DNA from: Cyanobacteria bacterium FACHB-471
Lineage (GTDB): Bacteria; Cyanobacteriota; Cyanobacteriia; Elainellales; Elainellaceae
Assembly (NCBI GenBank): GCA_014695345.1
Contig: JACJOC010000017.1
Location: forward strand, 186,001-250,000
DNA: 64,000 bases
Direction of reading: 5' to 3'
Shown here one piece after another: positions 52,912 through 62,050 of the stretch; position 1 is the stretch's first letter, and each line of letters begins with the position of its first letter. Position numbers and translations under genes: made by a program. The notes beneath the pieces are model-generated. The model saw only the letters and a program-made list of their open reading frames with translations, did no database searches and was not told the DNA's origin.

Positions 52912-54471
52912 ATGACAACGTCTCCTGCAATTCCGGCTTATGTTCCTGAAACGACCCCCTCTCACGGTCGCTGGCTGCGCTATCTGCTGATAGGACTGGC
53001 AGCTAATGCACTATTGTGGGGACTGGCATTCGCCTATCTAAAGATGGCAAAGCCAGACTACGCAAGCAAGTGGGCGATCGCCCTACCCTCTGCTGGCACC
53101 ACTACCCGCGTCGCTCTGCCCGACATTGGTGACACCACCTCTGAGATTCGATCGCCCTACAACAACCCCGACATTCAAGACCCGCGCGAAAACTATAAGT
53201 TCATTCTCACAAGCAGTGCTGTGATTGAAGCCGCAGCCGAAAAAATCGGGCTAACCAGAGGCGAGTTTGGCACACCAGAAGTGCAAATCGTCGATAACAC
53301 TACCCTGATCTCAGTCACAATGGAGGGCGACTCGCCCGAACAGGCTCAACGCAAAGCTCAAGCTTTGTATGAGTCCCTGGAAGAAAGCCTGAGCCAGCTT
53401 CGGATTCAAGAAGTTTCACAAAAAAATGCAGGCGTGCAAACGGCACTGGCAAACGCTCAGGCAAAACTGGAGCTAGCCCAAAACGAACTGTCGGCGTTCA
53501 AGGCTGAATCGGGCTTAAGCTCAAACATGCAAATTGACCAGATTTCCACCAACCTGGAAGAACTGCGTCGCGAACGCGCCATGATCGCGGCCCAGCAGCA
53601 GCAGTCCAACGCCCGTCTGGGGCAGCTTTCTCGCAATCTAAACGTCTCTCCCCGACAAGCGGCAGATGCCTTTAGCCTGAGTGCGGACCAGCTTTTTCAA
53701 AGAAATCTGCTCAACTATAGCGAAGCCAGCGCTGCTCTAAGCGTGCTGTCAAACCAGTTTGGTCCCAACCATCCCATGATTGTGCGAGAGCGAACTCGCC
53801 AAGAAGCTGCCAGAACCGCCATGCTACAGCGAGGCAGTACCGTTTTAGGACGACCCGTCGACCAGACCACCCTGGCACAGCTCAACCTGGGTGAGGGCGA
53901 GCAGCGCTCCTCAGCGCGAGAAAACCTGTTTCAGGAAACCGTTTCTGCCCAGGTTGACAGTCAGGGCTTGAGCGCACAAGCCGCAGAACTCGATCGCCAA
54001 ATTGCTCAGCTTGAAGGCAGGCTGCGCCAGATGACCCAGTACGGCTCCAGGTTAGAGGCGCTGTCTCGTGATGTGGCGATCGCCGAAGCTGTTTTCTCTT
54101 CTACGATTACCCGCCTAGATTTGAGCCAGTCTGATATTTATGGCTCCTACCCGCAGGTTCAGCTAATCAACCAGCCCAGCCTGCCTGCATCCGCCGCTTC
54201 TCCCCGGTCCAGCCTGATTCTCTTGGGTACAGCAGCCGGTTCTCTACTGATTAGTATGGCTATCATTGCGCTCTGGCTCAGACCTCGTAGACCGCTGGCA
54301 GATGCAACCGTTGCAGCAGCAGGGCAGCCGTCCCAGCCATTAGCACCTCAGCCCTACATTGACATTGAAACCTTGCGAGCATTACTAGCTCCCAAGCCAC
54401 ATGAGTTAAATGGTTCAGCCAAGCATGAGTCTGCTCCAGAAGTATCCATTGTTAATGCTGAAGACAAATAG
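52912..54471 (+). CDS. Wzz/GumC-like polysaccharide co-polymerase (no kinase)
   Basis: A 519-residue inner-membrane protein with a membrane segment at each end (about 21-44, WLRYLLIGLAANALLWGLAF; and about 427-450, SSLILLGTAAGSLLISMAIIALWL) and a long periplasmic coiled-coil between them (about 140-400). The N-terminal Wzz domain and GNVR-type end (LPASAASPRSSLIL) fit PCP proteins that set chain length and link to the outer-membrane channel. The cytosolic tyrosine-kinase (BY-kinase) domain is absent, and no Wzc-type kinase is in the window. It is coded 31 bases ahead of the polymerase. Confidence 0.92.
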   Translation: MTTSPAIPAYVPETTPSHGRWLRYLLIGLAANALLWGLAFAYLKMAKPDYASKWAIALPSAGTTTRVALPDIGDTTSEIRSPYNNPDIQDPRENYKFILTSSAVIEAAAEKIGLTRGEFGTPEVQIVDNTTLISVTMEGDSPEQAQRKAQALYESLEESLSQLRIQEVSQKNAGVQTALANAQAKLELAQNELSAFKAESGLSSNMQIDQISTNLEELRRERAMIAAQQQQSNARLGQLSRNLNVSPRQAADAFSLSADQLFQRNLLNYSEASAALSVLSNQFGPNHPMIVRERTRQEAARTAMLQRGSTVLGRPVDQTTLAQLNLGEGEQRSSARENLFQETVSAQVDSQGLSAQAAELDRQIAQLEGRLRQMTQYGSRLEALSRDVAIAEAVFSSTITRLDLSQSDIYGSYPQVQLINQPSLPASAASPRSSLILLGTAAGSLLISMAIIALWLRPRRPLADATVAAAGQPSQPLAPQPYIDIETLRALLAPKPHELNGSAKHESAPEVSIVNAEDK

Positions 54472-54501
54472 CCTGACTACAAACCATTCTCTCCCCCTTC
54501 A

Positions 54502-55794
54502 ATGAAACCCCAAAACTTTGAAGAAACCGTAATCTGGTACTACATTATTGGCAGCATGGGGCTGTATTTCATCGGAGCTTTGTTTGTTACTGGACCTGCC
54601 CTTGCTTGGCTCTTAGCCCTTTACGTAATTAAGCGACTCTGGCAACAAACAGACGAAACCCCTGCTGACCAAAGAATTTCAATTCCACTAGGAGTTTGGG
54701 TGTGGATTGGAGCAATGCTAATGATTGGCTTAGCGCTAATCATCGGACACATCAACTTCAACTACGATGACGCCAAAATCATCAAATCATTCATCAACTT
54801 CTTCCTGCGAACCTGGGCATTGTTAGCGTTATTTCCGCTGATTGGCTGTCTCAACATTCGACCACAGCTACTCTACCGAGCAATTTGCATTTTGTGTTTG
54901 CAATGTTTGGTGCTGATTCCAATTGCCTACTTGCTGAGCACAACGGGAATTGAAACTCCTTTATATAACGTTTCGCTGATGGCTAAGATCGGCGGAAACA
55001 GCGAACGTTTTTATAATGTCAGCTTGTTTTTGCGGCAAGAGGGCGAAGTTCGTTTGCTCATCTTTGCGCCTTGGGCACCTGCCTTGGCCTTTGCAGGCAA
55101 CATTTACTTTTGTCTGGCGAGCCAAGATTCTGACAAAAAATGGCGCTGGATTGGCATGTTTTCTAGCGCGCTCATGGTTTGGGGTTCGGCTTCTCGATTG
55201 GGTTTACTATGCCTGATAACTTTGCCGTTTTTGAAGGCGATCGCCGCTAATCTCAGCCGCCCCAGTGTACAAATTGCAGCCGGACTCTCTAGCTTTGCGG
55301 CTGGTCTTTTTGGACCTCAGCTAATTGGTTACGCAAGAGACTTTAAAGACTACTTTGATAGCCAAAGAGCTTCCTCTTCCAGCCTTCGGGGACTCCTGGC
55401 AAGAATGGCGTTCTATCAATGGCAAGAAGCCCCAATTTGGGGACATGGAATCAAAGCTCCGCGTGGGCCAGCCGTAACAAACTTTATGCCCATTGGTAGC
55501 CATCACACCTGGCTAGGACTGCTCTACGTACATGGGATCGTTGGCTTTATTGCCTTAGCGATTCCAATGTTGTACAGCTTTGTAGAACTAATTATCAAAG
55601 CCCAAAAAAGTAAGGCTGCTCAAACAGGACTAGCTGTACTTCTGATCCTACTTCTCTTCTCATTTGGCGAGAATTTGGAAACTCTAGCCTACCTCTATTG
55701 GCCAGGCTTAATCATGCTAGGTATCGCCCTTAAGGAGCCATTTCCAGCACTTTTTTCTCACCTCAAACCTCAACTCAATCAATCTCAAGCTTGA
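54502..55794 (+). CDS. Wzy-like O-antigen/EPS polymerase
   Basis: A 430-residue membrane protein with about ten hydrophobic segments. A larger loop near 290-340 holds EAPIWGHGIKAPRGPA then PIGSHHTWLGLLYVHGIVGFIAL, resembling the Wzy/O-antigen ligase C-loop with His and Arg residues. It should join lipid-linked repeat units in the periplasm. Its place between the chain-length protein and transferases fits a Wzy role, but Wzy and WaaL types cannot be separated with certainty from sequence. An ATG at 54502 without a strong ribosome site. Confidence 0.88.
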   Translation: MKPQNFEETVIWYYIIGSMGLYFIGALFVTGPALAWLLALYVIKRLWQQTDETPADQRISIPLGVWVWIGAMLMIGLALIIGHINFNYDDAKIIKSFINFFLRTWALLALFPLIGCLNIRPQLLYRAICILCLQCLVLIPIAYLLSTTGIETPLYNVSLMAKIGGNSERFYNVSLFLRQEGEVRLLIFAPWAPALAFAGNIYFCLASQDSDKKWRWIGMFSSALMVWGSASRLGLLCLITLPFLKAIAANLSRPSVQIAAGLSSFAAGLFGPQLIGYARDFKDYFDSQRASSSSLRGLLARMAFYQWQEAPIWGHGIKAPRGPAVTNFMPIGSHHTWLGLLYVHGIVGFIALAIPMLYSFVELIIKAQKSKAAQTGLAVLLILLLFSFGENLETLAYLYWPGLIMLGIALKEPFPALFSHLKPQLNQSQA

Positions 55795-55797
55795 GTA

Positions 55798-55819
55798 GGG
55801 GCAAACGGTTGTTTGCCCC
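55798..55819 (+). terminator. Hairpin between polymerase and GT2 genes
   Basis: GGGGCAAAC (55798-55806) and GTTTGCCCC (55811-55819) pair perfectly around GGTT. It is not followed by a U-run. Lies just after the polymerase stop (55794). Confidence 0.55.
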
Positions 55820-55864
55820 CTATAGCGACAAAACTTTAATTCCTAGTTTGTAGAGGCTCATATC

Positions 55865-56836
55865 ATGCCGTGTGTGTCTGTGATCGTTCCAGCCTACAAT
55901 GCTGAGAAGACCATACTTGAGACGATTAAATCTATTCAGGCGCAGACTTTTTCTGACTTTGAATTGATTGTGATTAACGATGGCTCAAGCGATCGCACCA
56001 TTGAGCTTCTCAACACGATTAACGATCCTCGACTTAAAGTTTTTTCCTACGAAAATGGCGGATTGCCTATAGCACGAAATCGCGGCATTCAAAGAGCTGC
56101 AGGAGAGTTTATTACTTTCATTGATGCTGATGATTTGTGGAAACCTAGCAAGCTAGAAGCTCAGCTTAAAGCATTACAAGCATATCCAGAAGCAGGGGTT
56201 GTCTATAGCTGGACAGCTTTTATTGATGAAAACAGCAATTTTCTTTATGCTTGGGAGCCACTTCACTGGCAGGGAAATATTTATCCTAAATTGCTTATTC
56301 GCAATTTTATTTCTAGCGGTTCCAATATTCTGATTCGTAGGCAGTTTGTTCAAGCTGCGGGAGAGTTTGACCCTAATCTAAAATCCGTTGAAGATTGGGA
56401 CTACTATCTGCGTTTAGCAGCTTTGTGTCCCTTTGCTGTAGTTCCTGAATATCACATTCTGTATCGCCGTTCTACTCAGTCGATGACCTCCAAAATTGAG
56501 GTCATGGAAAATGCAAATTTGACTGTGATTGAAAGGGCATTTAAGGCAGCACCCTCAGAGCTTCAGTATTTAAAGAATCAAAGTTTGGCTAATGCCTATC
56601 GGTATTTAGCGAAACAGTGTTTGTTTAATGGAAGCGATCGCCAGGGAGTTCAGCAAGCTCAGCAAAAGCTCTTAAAAGCTATTCAACTCTCTCCCAAAAT
56701 TCTGTTGAACCGCGAAACCCTACGCTTAGTTCTCAAACTGCTAACCGTAAAATTTCTCCCTCAGGGAACTGCCCGTCGTTTCATTCAATTTCTAGGGAAG
56801 AACTTTCCAATGGTGTCAGTATCAAAAGCAAATTGA
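55865..56836 (+). CDS. GT2-family glycosyltransferase (GT-A fold)
   Basis: A 323-residue transferase. The GT-A domain has VSVIVPAYNAEKTILETIKSI, VINDGSSDRTIELL, GLPIARNRGIQRAAGEFITFIDADDLW (DxD metal site) and GEFDPNLKSVEDWDYYLRLA (acceptor/base region with ED). A helical C-terminal tail (about 230-323) lacks membrane segments. It probably adds one sugar to the EPS unit. The same catalytic set occurs in the two later GT2 genes, but the C-tail differs. Confidence 0.93.
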   Translation: MPCVSVIVPAYNAEKTILETIKSIQAQTFSDFELIVINDGSSDRTIELLNTINDPRLKVFSYENGGLPIARNRGIQRAAGEFITFIDADDLWKPSKLEAQLKALQAYPEAGVVYSWTAFIDENSNFLYAWEPLHWQGNIYPKLLIRNFISSGSNILIRRQFVQAAGEFDPNLKSVEDWDYYLRLAALCPFAVVPEYHILYRRSTQSMTSKIEVMENANLTVIERAFKAAPSELQYLKNQSLANAYRYLAKQCLFNGSDRQGVQQAQQKLLKAIQLSPKILLNRETLRLVLKLLTVKFLPQGTARRFIQFLGKNFPMVSVSKAN

Positions 56837-56879
56837 ATACAGGAACTTATTTTTTGACGTTGCGGTCGGGGTTATTTTT

Positions 56880-58283
56880 GTGAGTTTCGTTAGACAGTTC
56901 AGTGTTGGAATTAAACGAAGAGTCTACCAATCCAACTTTCGGAAGCGATTGCTTAATTCCTCTGTAAAATTCAAGCAATCTAAGAACAGAACTGTTTTAC
57001 CTCCACAGCTTGAAAGTGTGAAACAGCTCATTCTCAAAAAAGTAATCAACAATGATTTCACTCGCAACTTAGGCTGGTTAAGTATTGCCCAATTAGCAAT
57101 TCGAGTTTCTCGCCTGGCGGCAACAGTAATTCTGCCGCGCTTTCTAACGCCCCATGACTACGGTTTGGCGGCATTAGTTCTAACCACTTACGAATTTACT
57201 CAAACTTTTACCAAAATCGGCATCTTTGCTAAAGTCATTCAATCTGATGATGAAAACCTAGAGAGTACTGCGATCGGTGCATACTGGCTAAACTGGATCA
57301 TTTACGCAGCATTATTTTTGATTCAGTGCATTGCAGCTTTTCCAGTTGCCTGGTTCTATAACGACGACCAGCTAATTCTACCTATTTGTGTGCTGGCTCT
57401 AACATTGTTGGTTAGTCCATTTGGGCGAGTACAGTCAGCTTTAATCCAGAGAGAAAATCGGTTTAAGACGATCGCGATCGCCCAAGCCGCACGTTATGGA
57501 ACGGCAAATATTCTGACCGCAGTATTTGCCTTTATGGGCATGGGAATGTGGGCAATTGTTTTACCGAGACTCTTAGCAGCGCCAATCGAGTTCGTCATTT
57601 ATTTAATGAATCATCCCTGGCGACCGAATAAAGGATTTACAACCGAGAAGTGGGGCATAATTTTCAATTTTGGCATAAATATTCTTGGGATCAATCTATT
57701 AAAAACCTTGAGGGAGAATTTAGATTACTTGCTGGTCGGTCGTTTCTTAGGAGTTACACAGCTAGGAACTTATTTCTTTGCTTACAACGCAGGCTTAGGA
57801 ATTAGTCTGACCATCATTCAATCGATTATGACAGCTTTGTATCCACATTTATGTAAGCTGCGATCGCAATTCGCTGCCTTCAAGAAAGGCTACTTCAAGA
57901 GTCTTAAAACGATTGGATTAATCATTACTCCATTCGTCTTGCTACAGTCAGGTCTTGCGCCTTTTTATGTTCCTATCCTGTTTGGTGAACAGTGGACACC
58001 TGCTATTCCCATTCTGGTTCTGATTTGCCTGTCTGCAATTCCTCGTGCTTTTGATTCAGCCGCTTTTAGCTTATTAGCAGCTGTTGATGAAACTCGTCTC
58101 GGTTTAATCGGCAATGTCATGTTTACGGCTATCTTTGCCGTTAGCATTTTGGTCGGTGTTCATTGGGGAGTTGTAGGTGTGGCGATCGCCGTTCTATTAG
58201 CTCATGCCATCTTTATTCCACTTTATACCGCTTGGGCAACTCGCTATGTTTTTGCTAAGCAGCGAGCGCTTGCCCAAGCATAA
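56880..58283 (+). CDS. Wzx-like polysaccharide flippase
   Basis: A 467-residue membrane protein of the MOP/MurJ-Wzx superfamily (polysaccharide biosynthesis protein type), with about 12 hydrophobic segments from about residue 60. A signature near the start is NLGWLSIAQLAIRVSRLAATVILPRFLTPHDYGLAALVLTTY. It should flip the lipid-linked repeat across the membrane. The start is GTG at 56880 without a clear ribosome site. An in-frame ATG is not found until well into the first segment. The N-terminal ~55 residues are basic, longer than usual. Confidence 0.92.
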   Translation: MSFVRQFSVGIKRRVYQSNFRKRLLNSSVKFKQSKNRTVLPPQLESVKQLILKKVINNDFTRNLGWLSIAQLAIRVSRLAATVILPRFLTPHDYGLAALVLTTYEFTQTFTKIGIFAKVIQSDDENLESTAIGAYWLNWIIYAALFLIQCIAAFPVAWFYNDDQLILPICVLALTLLVSPFGRVQSALIQRENRFKTIAIAQAARYGTANILTAVFAFMGMGMWAIVLPRLLAAPIEFVIYLMNHPWRPNKGFTTEKWGIIFNFGINILGINLLKTLRENLDYLLVGRFLGVTQLGTYFFAYNAGLGISLTIIQSIMTALYPHLCKLRSQFAAFKKGYFKSLKTIGLIITPFVLLQSGLAPFYVPILFGEQWTPAIPILVLICLSAIPRAFDSAAFSLLAAVDETRLGLIGNVMFTAIFAVSILVGVHWGVVGVAIAVLLAHAIFIPLYTAWATRYVFAKQRALAQA

Positions 58284-58313
58284 ATTACTATTACTGTCAC
58301 GCTAAGGAATGTT

Positions 58314-59351
58314 ATGAAAAAAGCATCTGTGATTGTTCCAGTTTATGGAGTTGAAAAGTATATAGCGGCGACAGTGCGATCGCTCCTGGAACAGACTTAT
58401 CAAAATTTTGAAATAATCTTAATTGATGATGCCTCTCCCGATCGCAGCATTGAGATCTGTCAGCAACTTTCTGACCCACGCATCAAAATTATCCATCAGC
58501 AAAACCGAGGTTTGGCGGGTGCCCGCAATACCGGAATACGCCATGCTGAAGGAGATTATATTGCTTTCCTGGATGGGGATGATTTGTGGCTACCAGAAAA
58601 ATTAGCCAAACACATTGAGCATTTAGAAAATTCGCCAGGAGTGGGTATTAGCTTTAGCCGGTCTGCATTAATCGATTCGGCAGGAAATTCTTTAAATACT
58701 TACTTGATGCCCAAATTGACGAATATTACAGTAGAAGATCTATTTCGTAGTAATCCGATTGGCAATGGTTCCGCAGCGGTGATTCGACGGCAGGTATTAG
58801 AGGAAATCCGTTTTCAAGATAGCCTCTATGGAACAGTAGAAGATTTCTATTTCGACGATCGCTTCCGACGTTCAGAAGACATTGAGTGCTGGCTGAGAAT
58901 CGCAATTCAAACATCCTGGAAAATTGAAGGAATTCCTGAAGCACTAACGCTTTATCGAGTTAATGCTGAAGGGCTTTCCGCTAACTTACTTAAGCAGTTG
59001 GAATCTTGGGAACAGGTGCTTGAAAAAGTTCGTTCCTACGCACCTGAGATAGTAGAAGAGTGGGGGGATTTAGGGATCGCCTACCGGTTGCGCTATCTTG
59101 CTCGGACAGCCGTTCGGCTCAAAGATGGGGCAATGGCAGTAAATTTGATGCATCGAGCGATCGCTACTTCTAAACAAATTCTGTTAGAAGAACCGCGTCG
59201 AACTCTAAGAACCTGGTTTGCTGCCTATTTGCTTTATCTATTACCTCAATCGCTTTACTCAAAGATTGAAACCCTTGCAGCGAAAGCAGCAGGCTCAATT
59301 CAAAAAGACCGCATTCAGAAGGAGCAAATTCAACAGGCAACTTCCCCATAA
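58314..59351 (+). CDS. GT2-family glycosyltransferase (tandem paralog A)
   Basis: A 345-residue GT-A-fold transferase with KKASVIVPVYGVEKYIAATV, LIDDASPDRSIEIC, GLAGARNTGIRHAEGDYIAFLDGDDLW (DxD) and a later ED motif in FRRSEDIECWLRIAIQTSWKIEGIPEALTLYR. It differs from the 55865 gene in its long C-terminal helical part (about 250-345). It is a near neighbour and close relative of the gene at 59517. Probably sugar addition in EPS repeat synthesis. Confidence 0.92.
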   Translation: MKKASVIVPVYGVEKYIAATVRSLLEQTYQNFEIILIDDASPDRSIEICQQLSDPRIKIIHQQNRGLAGARNTGIRHAEGDYIAFLDGDDLWLPEKLAKHIEHLENSPGVGISFSRSALIDSAGNSLNTYLMPKLTNITVEDLFRSNPIGNGSAAVIRRQVLEEIRFQDSLYGTVEDFYFDDRFRRSEDIECWLRIAIQTSWKIEGIPEALTLYRVNAEGLSANLLKQLESWEQVLEKVRSYAPEIVEEWGDLGIAYRLRYLARTAVRLKDGAMAVNLMHRAIATSKQILLEEPRRTLRTWFAAYLLYLLPQSLYSKIETLAAKAAGSIQKDRIQKEQIQQATSP

Positions 59352-59373
59352 TTAAATTAGCTAACCCTCTAAC

Positions 59374-59451
59374 GTAGGTTGGGTGAAACAGAGTAGAACC
59401 CAACATTCTTTTAGCTTCTGTTGGGCTACGCGATAGCGTAACCCAACCTAC
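59374..59451. repeat. MITE-like inverted repeat between two paralogous GT2 genes
   Basis: GTAGGTTGGGT (59374-59384) and ACCCAACCTAC (59441-59451) form terminal inverted repeats of a 78-base element. Flanking CTAACC (59361-59366) and GGTTAG (59456-59461) make an outer inverted repeat. The inside shares AACCCAACAT and TTCTGTTGG with the element at 10549-10625, so the two are copies of one family. No coding capacity. Confidence 0.78.
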
Positions 59452-59516
59452 GATCGGTTAGTAGCTTTGGAAATTTTGAGAGTTAACCAACTTTGTAATT
59501 TAACTGGATCTAACCC

Positions 59517-60548
59517 ATGAAAAAAGTATCTGTAATTGTTCCTGTTTATAAAGTTGAGCAGTACATCGCTGTAACCGTTCAATCTGTTTTAGATCAAACT
59601 TACTCTGATTTTGAGCTCTTGATCATTGACGATGGTTCTCCTGATCAGAGCGTTAGTATTTGTCAGCAGTTTCAAGACCCGCGCATTCAGATTATTCGTC
59701 AGCCCAATCAAGGCGCAAATGCAGCTAGAAACGCAGGCATTCGTGCTGCCAAAGGCGACTACATTGCATTCCTGGATGGAGATGATGTATGGCTACCAGA
59801 AAAGTTAGAAAAACACGTTGAGCATCTCGAAAACTCACCCGAAGTTGGCGTTAGTTTTAGCCGTTCTGCATTCATTGACGAGCAGGGCAATGCTTTAGGT
59901 ATTTATCAGATGCCTAGATTACAAGACATCGAGATTTCTCATTTAATTTGTCGAAATCCGATTGGCAACGGATCAGCGGCGGTGCTGCGACGAGAGGCGA
60001 TCGCCGCCATCAAGTTTGAGGATAACCTGCATGGCATCACCCAAGATTTTTACTGGGATGAGCGGCTTCAGGGTTCTCAAGACCTCGACTTTTGGTTTCG
60101 GATCGCGATTCAAACGCCCTGGAAGATTGAAGGAATTCCTGAATCTCTGACGCTTTATCGAGTCAATTCAGCCGGAATTTCAGCTAATCTGATGAAAAAG
60201 CAGGATTCCTGGGAACAGGTCATCGAAAAAACCCGGTCTTATGCACCGGACATCGTCGCGCAATGGGAGAACCCTGCTAGAGCCTATCACTTGAGATATC
60301 TAGCCCGCAGAGCCGTGACGCTGCAACTGAGGAAAGATGCCGTTTCGCTGCTGCATCAGGCGATTAGAACTCACTGGCGCATGGTGATTGACGAACCACG
60401 TCGCACGTTGATTACCGCTGCTGCTGCCTATCTGCTGTGGCTCTTGCCGCAGTCGCTCTACACCCAAATGGAGACGCTGGCGCTGAAAATTACGGGGGCA
60501 ACTCAAAAGCGACAAATTCAGCAAGACCAAACCGGACAGCTTGCATGA
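59517..60548 (+). CDS. GT2-family glycosyltransferase (tandem paralog B)
   Basis: A 343-residue paralog of the gene at 58314, with the same landmarks (KKVSVIVPVYKVEQYIAVTV, LIIDDGSPDQSVSIC, GANAARNAGIRAAKGDYIAF, LDGDDVW DxD, SQDLDFWFRIAIQTPWKIEGIPE). Conserved stretches such as NPIGNGSAAV occur in both, so it arose by tandem duplication. The stop overlaps the start of the GH5 gene (ATGA), so the two are translationally coupled. No ribosome site of note beyond TAACCC ahead. Confidence 0.92.
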   Translation: MKKVSVIVPVYKVEQYIAVTVQSVLDQTYSDFELLIIDDGSPDQSVSICQQFQDPRIQIIRQPNQGANAARNAGIRAAKGDYIAFLDGDDVWLPEKLEKHVEHLENSPEVGVSFSRSAFIDEQGNALGIYQMPRLQDIEISHLICRNPIGNGSAAVLRREAIAAIKFEDNLHGITQDFYWDERLQGSQDLDFWFRIAIQTPWKIEGIPESLTLYRVNSAGISANLMKKQDSWEQVIEKTRSYAPDIVAQWENPARAYHLRYLARRAVTLQLRKDAVSLLHQAIRTHWRMVIDEPRRTLITAAAAYLLWLLPQSLYTQMETLALKITGATQKRQIQQDQTGQLA

Positions 60549-61681
60549 AGCGAAAATTTTGGATTTTGTTTGGCGTTGGGCTGTTTGCAGCACTGTTTTT
60601 ATCGCTTCTTCTGATGATGCGATCGCTTGGCGTGGAGCAATCCCGGTTGGAGCGGCTAACCCAGGGTATCAATGTGGCTCACTGGTTTGCTCAGGCAGAG
60701 TTGACGGCTGACAACTTCCAAAATCGAATCCAGCCTGAAGACATTCAGCTAATCAAACAGATTGGGTTTCGGCACATTCGACTGCCGGTCGATCCGACAA
60801 TTCTATTTGACGAAGAACAGCCAGAGCGCTTGAATTCAGAAAATTTGCCCTATGTTGATGCTGCCCTGGATCAGATTTTGGCGGCAGATTTGGCGGTGAT
60901 TGTAGACTTGCATCCTCGGTCGGAATTCAAGCGACGGCTGTATCAGGAAGAATCATTTGTTGAAGCGGTGGGATTGTTTTGGCGATCGCTTGCTCAACAC
61001 CTGAGTTCACGCAATCCAAACCAGGTTTTTCTGGAAGTAATGAATGAGCCTGCAACCCGAAATCCGCAGGACTGGTATGCCATTCAGGAAAGGCTTTTGG
61101 CTGAAATGCGGGCTGGTGCACCCGACCATACTCTGATTGCTTCAGCAAATCTGCGCGTAGAAGACGACTGGGACACGATCGTAGCACTGCAACAAATTAC
61201 GCCCGTGGAAGACCCTAACGTCGTTTACAACTTCCATTTCTATCAGCCAATGTCTTTTACTCACCAGGGAGCAGATTGGGGAGAGGACACCTGGGAACAT
61301 TTTCGCAACGTGCCTTACCCAGCAGATGCAGAGGCGATCGCCGCTATCCTGCCTGAGATCGAAAACGAAACGGCTCGGGACTGGCTAATGGACTACGGAG
61401 AGGAGGAATGGAATGCAGCCAAACTGAAGGAAAGCCTTCAGCGGGCGGCAGAGTGGGGGCAATCGCATCAGGTACACATCACCTGCAATGAGTTTGGTGT
61501 TTATCGTCGGACTGCGCCAGCAGAAGGGCGTGAGGCATGGTTGCGAGATGTGCGATCGCTGCTAGAGCAATATCAAATTGGCTGGGCGATGTGGGAATAT
61601 GACTCTGGCTTTGGCGCAATTCGCCGCACCGATGGAGAGCGTGTCCCCGATCCGGTGGTGGTAAAGGCGCTTTTTAACTAA
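60545..61681 (+). CDS. Membrane-anchored GH5-type glycoside hydrolase
   Basis: A 378-residue endoglucanase-like protein. An N-terminal basic and hydrophobic anchor (about 1-25; FWILFGVGLFAALFLSLLLMM) has no clear cleavage site, so it is probably membrane-anchored, facing the periplasm. The TIM-barrel domain has LTQGINVAHWF, GFRHIRLPVDP, EVMNEPA with acid/base E168 (N167), YNFHFYQP (H231) and nucleophile E316 in HITCNEFGVYRR. All catalytic residues are intact. The start ATG at 60545 overlaps the GT2 stop (ATGA). It may trim or release the EPS chain, as cellulase-like proteins do in cellulose and other glycan operons. Confidence 0.92.
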   Translation: MKRKFWILFGVGLFAALFLSLLLMMRSLGVEQSRLERLTQGINVAHWFAQAELTADNFQNRIQPEDIQLIKQIGFRHIRLPVDPTILFDEEQPERLNSENLPYVDAALDQILAADLAVIVDLHPRSEFKRRLYQEESFVEAVGLFWRSLAQHLSSRNPNQVFLEVMNEPATRNPQDWYAIQERLLAEMRAGAPDHTLIASANLRVEDDWDTIVALQQITPVEDPNVVYNFHFYQPMSFTHQGADWGEDTWEHFRNVPYPADAEAIAAILPEIENETARDWLMDYGEEEWNAAKLKESLQRAAEWGQSHQVHITCNEFGVYRRTAPAEGREAWLRDVRSLLEQYQIGWAMWEYDSGFGAIRRTDGERVPDPVVVKALFN

Positions 61682-61823
61682 CTGGAGGTAGTCAGTTGGA
61701 CGATAGGCAAACTAGGATCTAGGATCTGCATACCTGGTAAAACTAGATTGCCAGGTTGAATAACTGGATTCAACAATCCGGTTACATCTCATTGAATTTA
61801 ACAGTACGAGTGATGGCGTAGTG

Positions 61824-62036
61824 ATGGATCATGATCCTTTGATTGCGTATCGTTGGGAAGACTTTACCCAACTGGCCTCAATTTTGCTCTTAGTTGGGCT
61901 AGTGGGGGCAGTGACCGTTCTCAAGAATAGCTTTGAAGGCAGCTTCTTCATTGAGGCAACCTTATTTGTGGTTTTGCTGACCTCTGGAGCCATTGCAATT
62001 ATGGCAATAGCAATTTTTCTAGGAAACGTAGCTTAA
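61824..62036 (+). CDS. Small two-segment membrane protein
   Basis: A 70-residue protein: a polar start (MDHDPLIAYRWEDFTQ) then two hydrophobic segments (about 17-33, ASILLLVGLVGAVTVL; and about 43-67, ATLFVVLLTSGAIAIMAIAIFL). A GTG at 61821 is an in-frame alternative start. It follows the GH5 gene by 142 bases on the same strand. It is not obviously part of the EPS operon. Function unknown. Confidence 0.66.
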   Translation: MDHDPLIAYRWEDFTQLASILLLVGLVGAVTVLKNSFEGSFFIEATLFVVLLTSGAIAIMAIAIFLGNVA

Positions 62037-62050
62037 GCAGCTAAGCTTTT

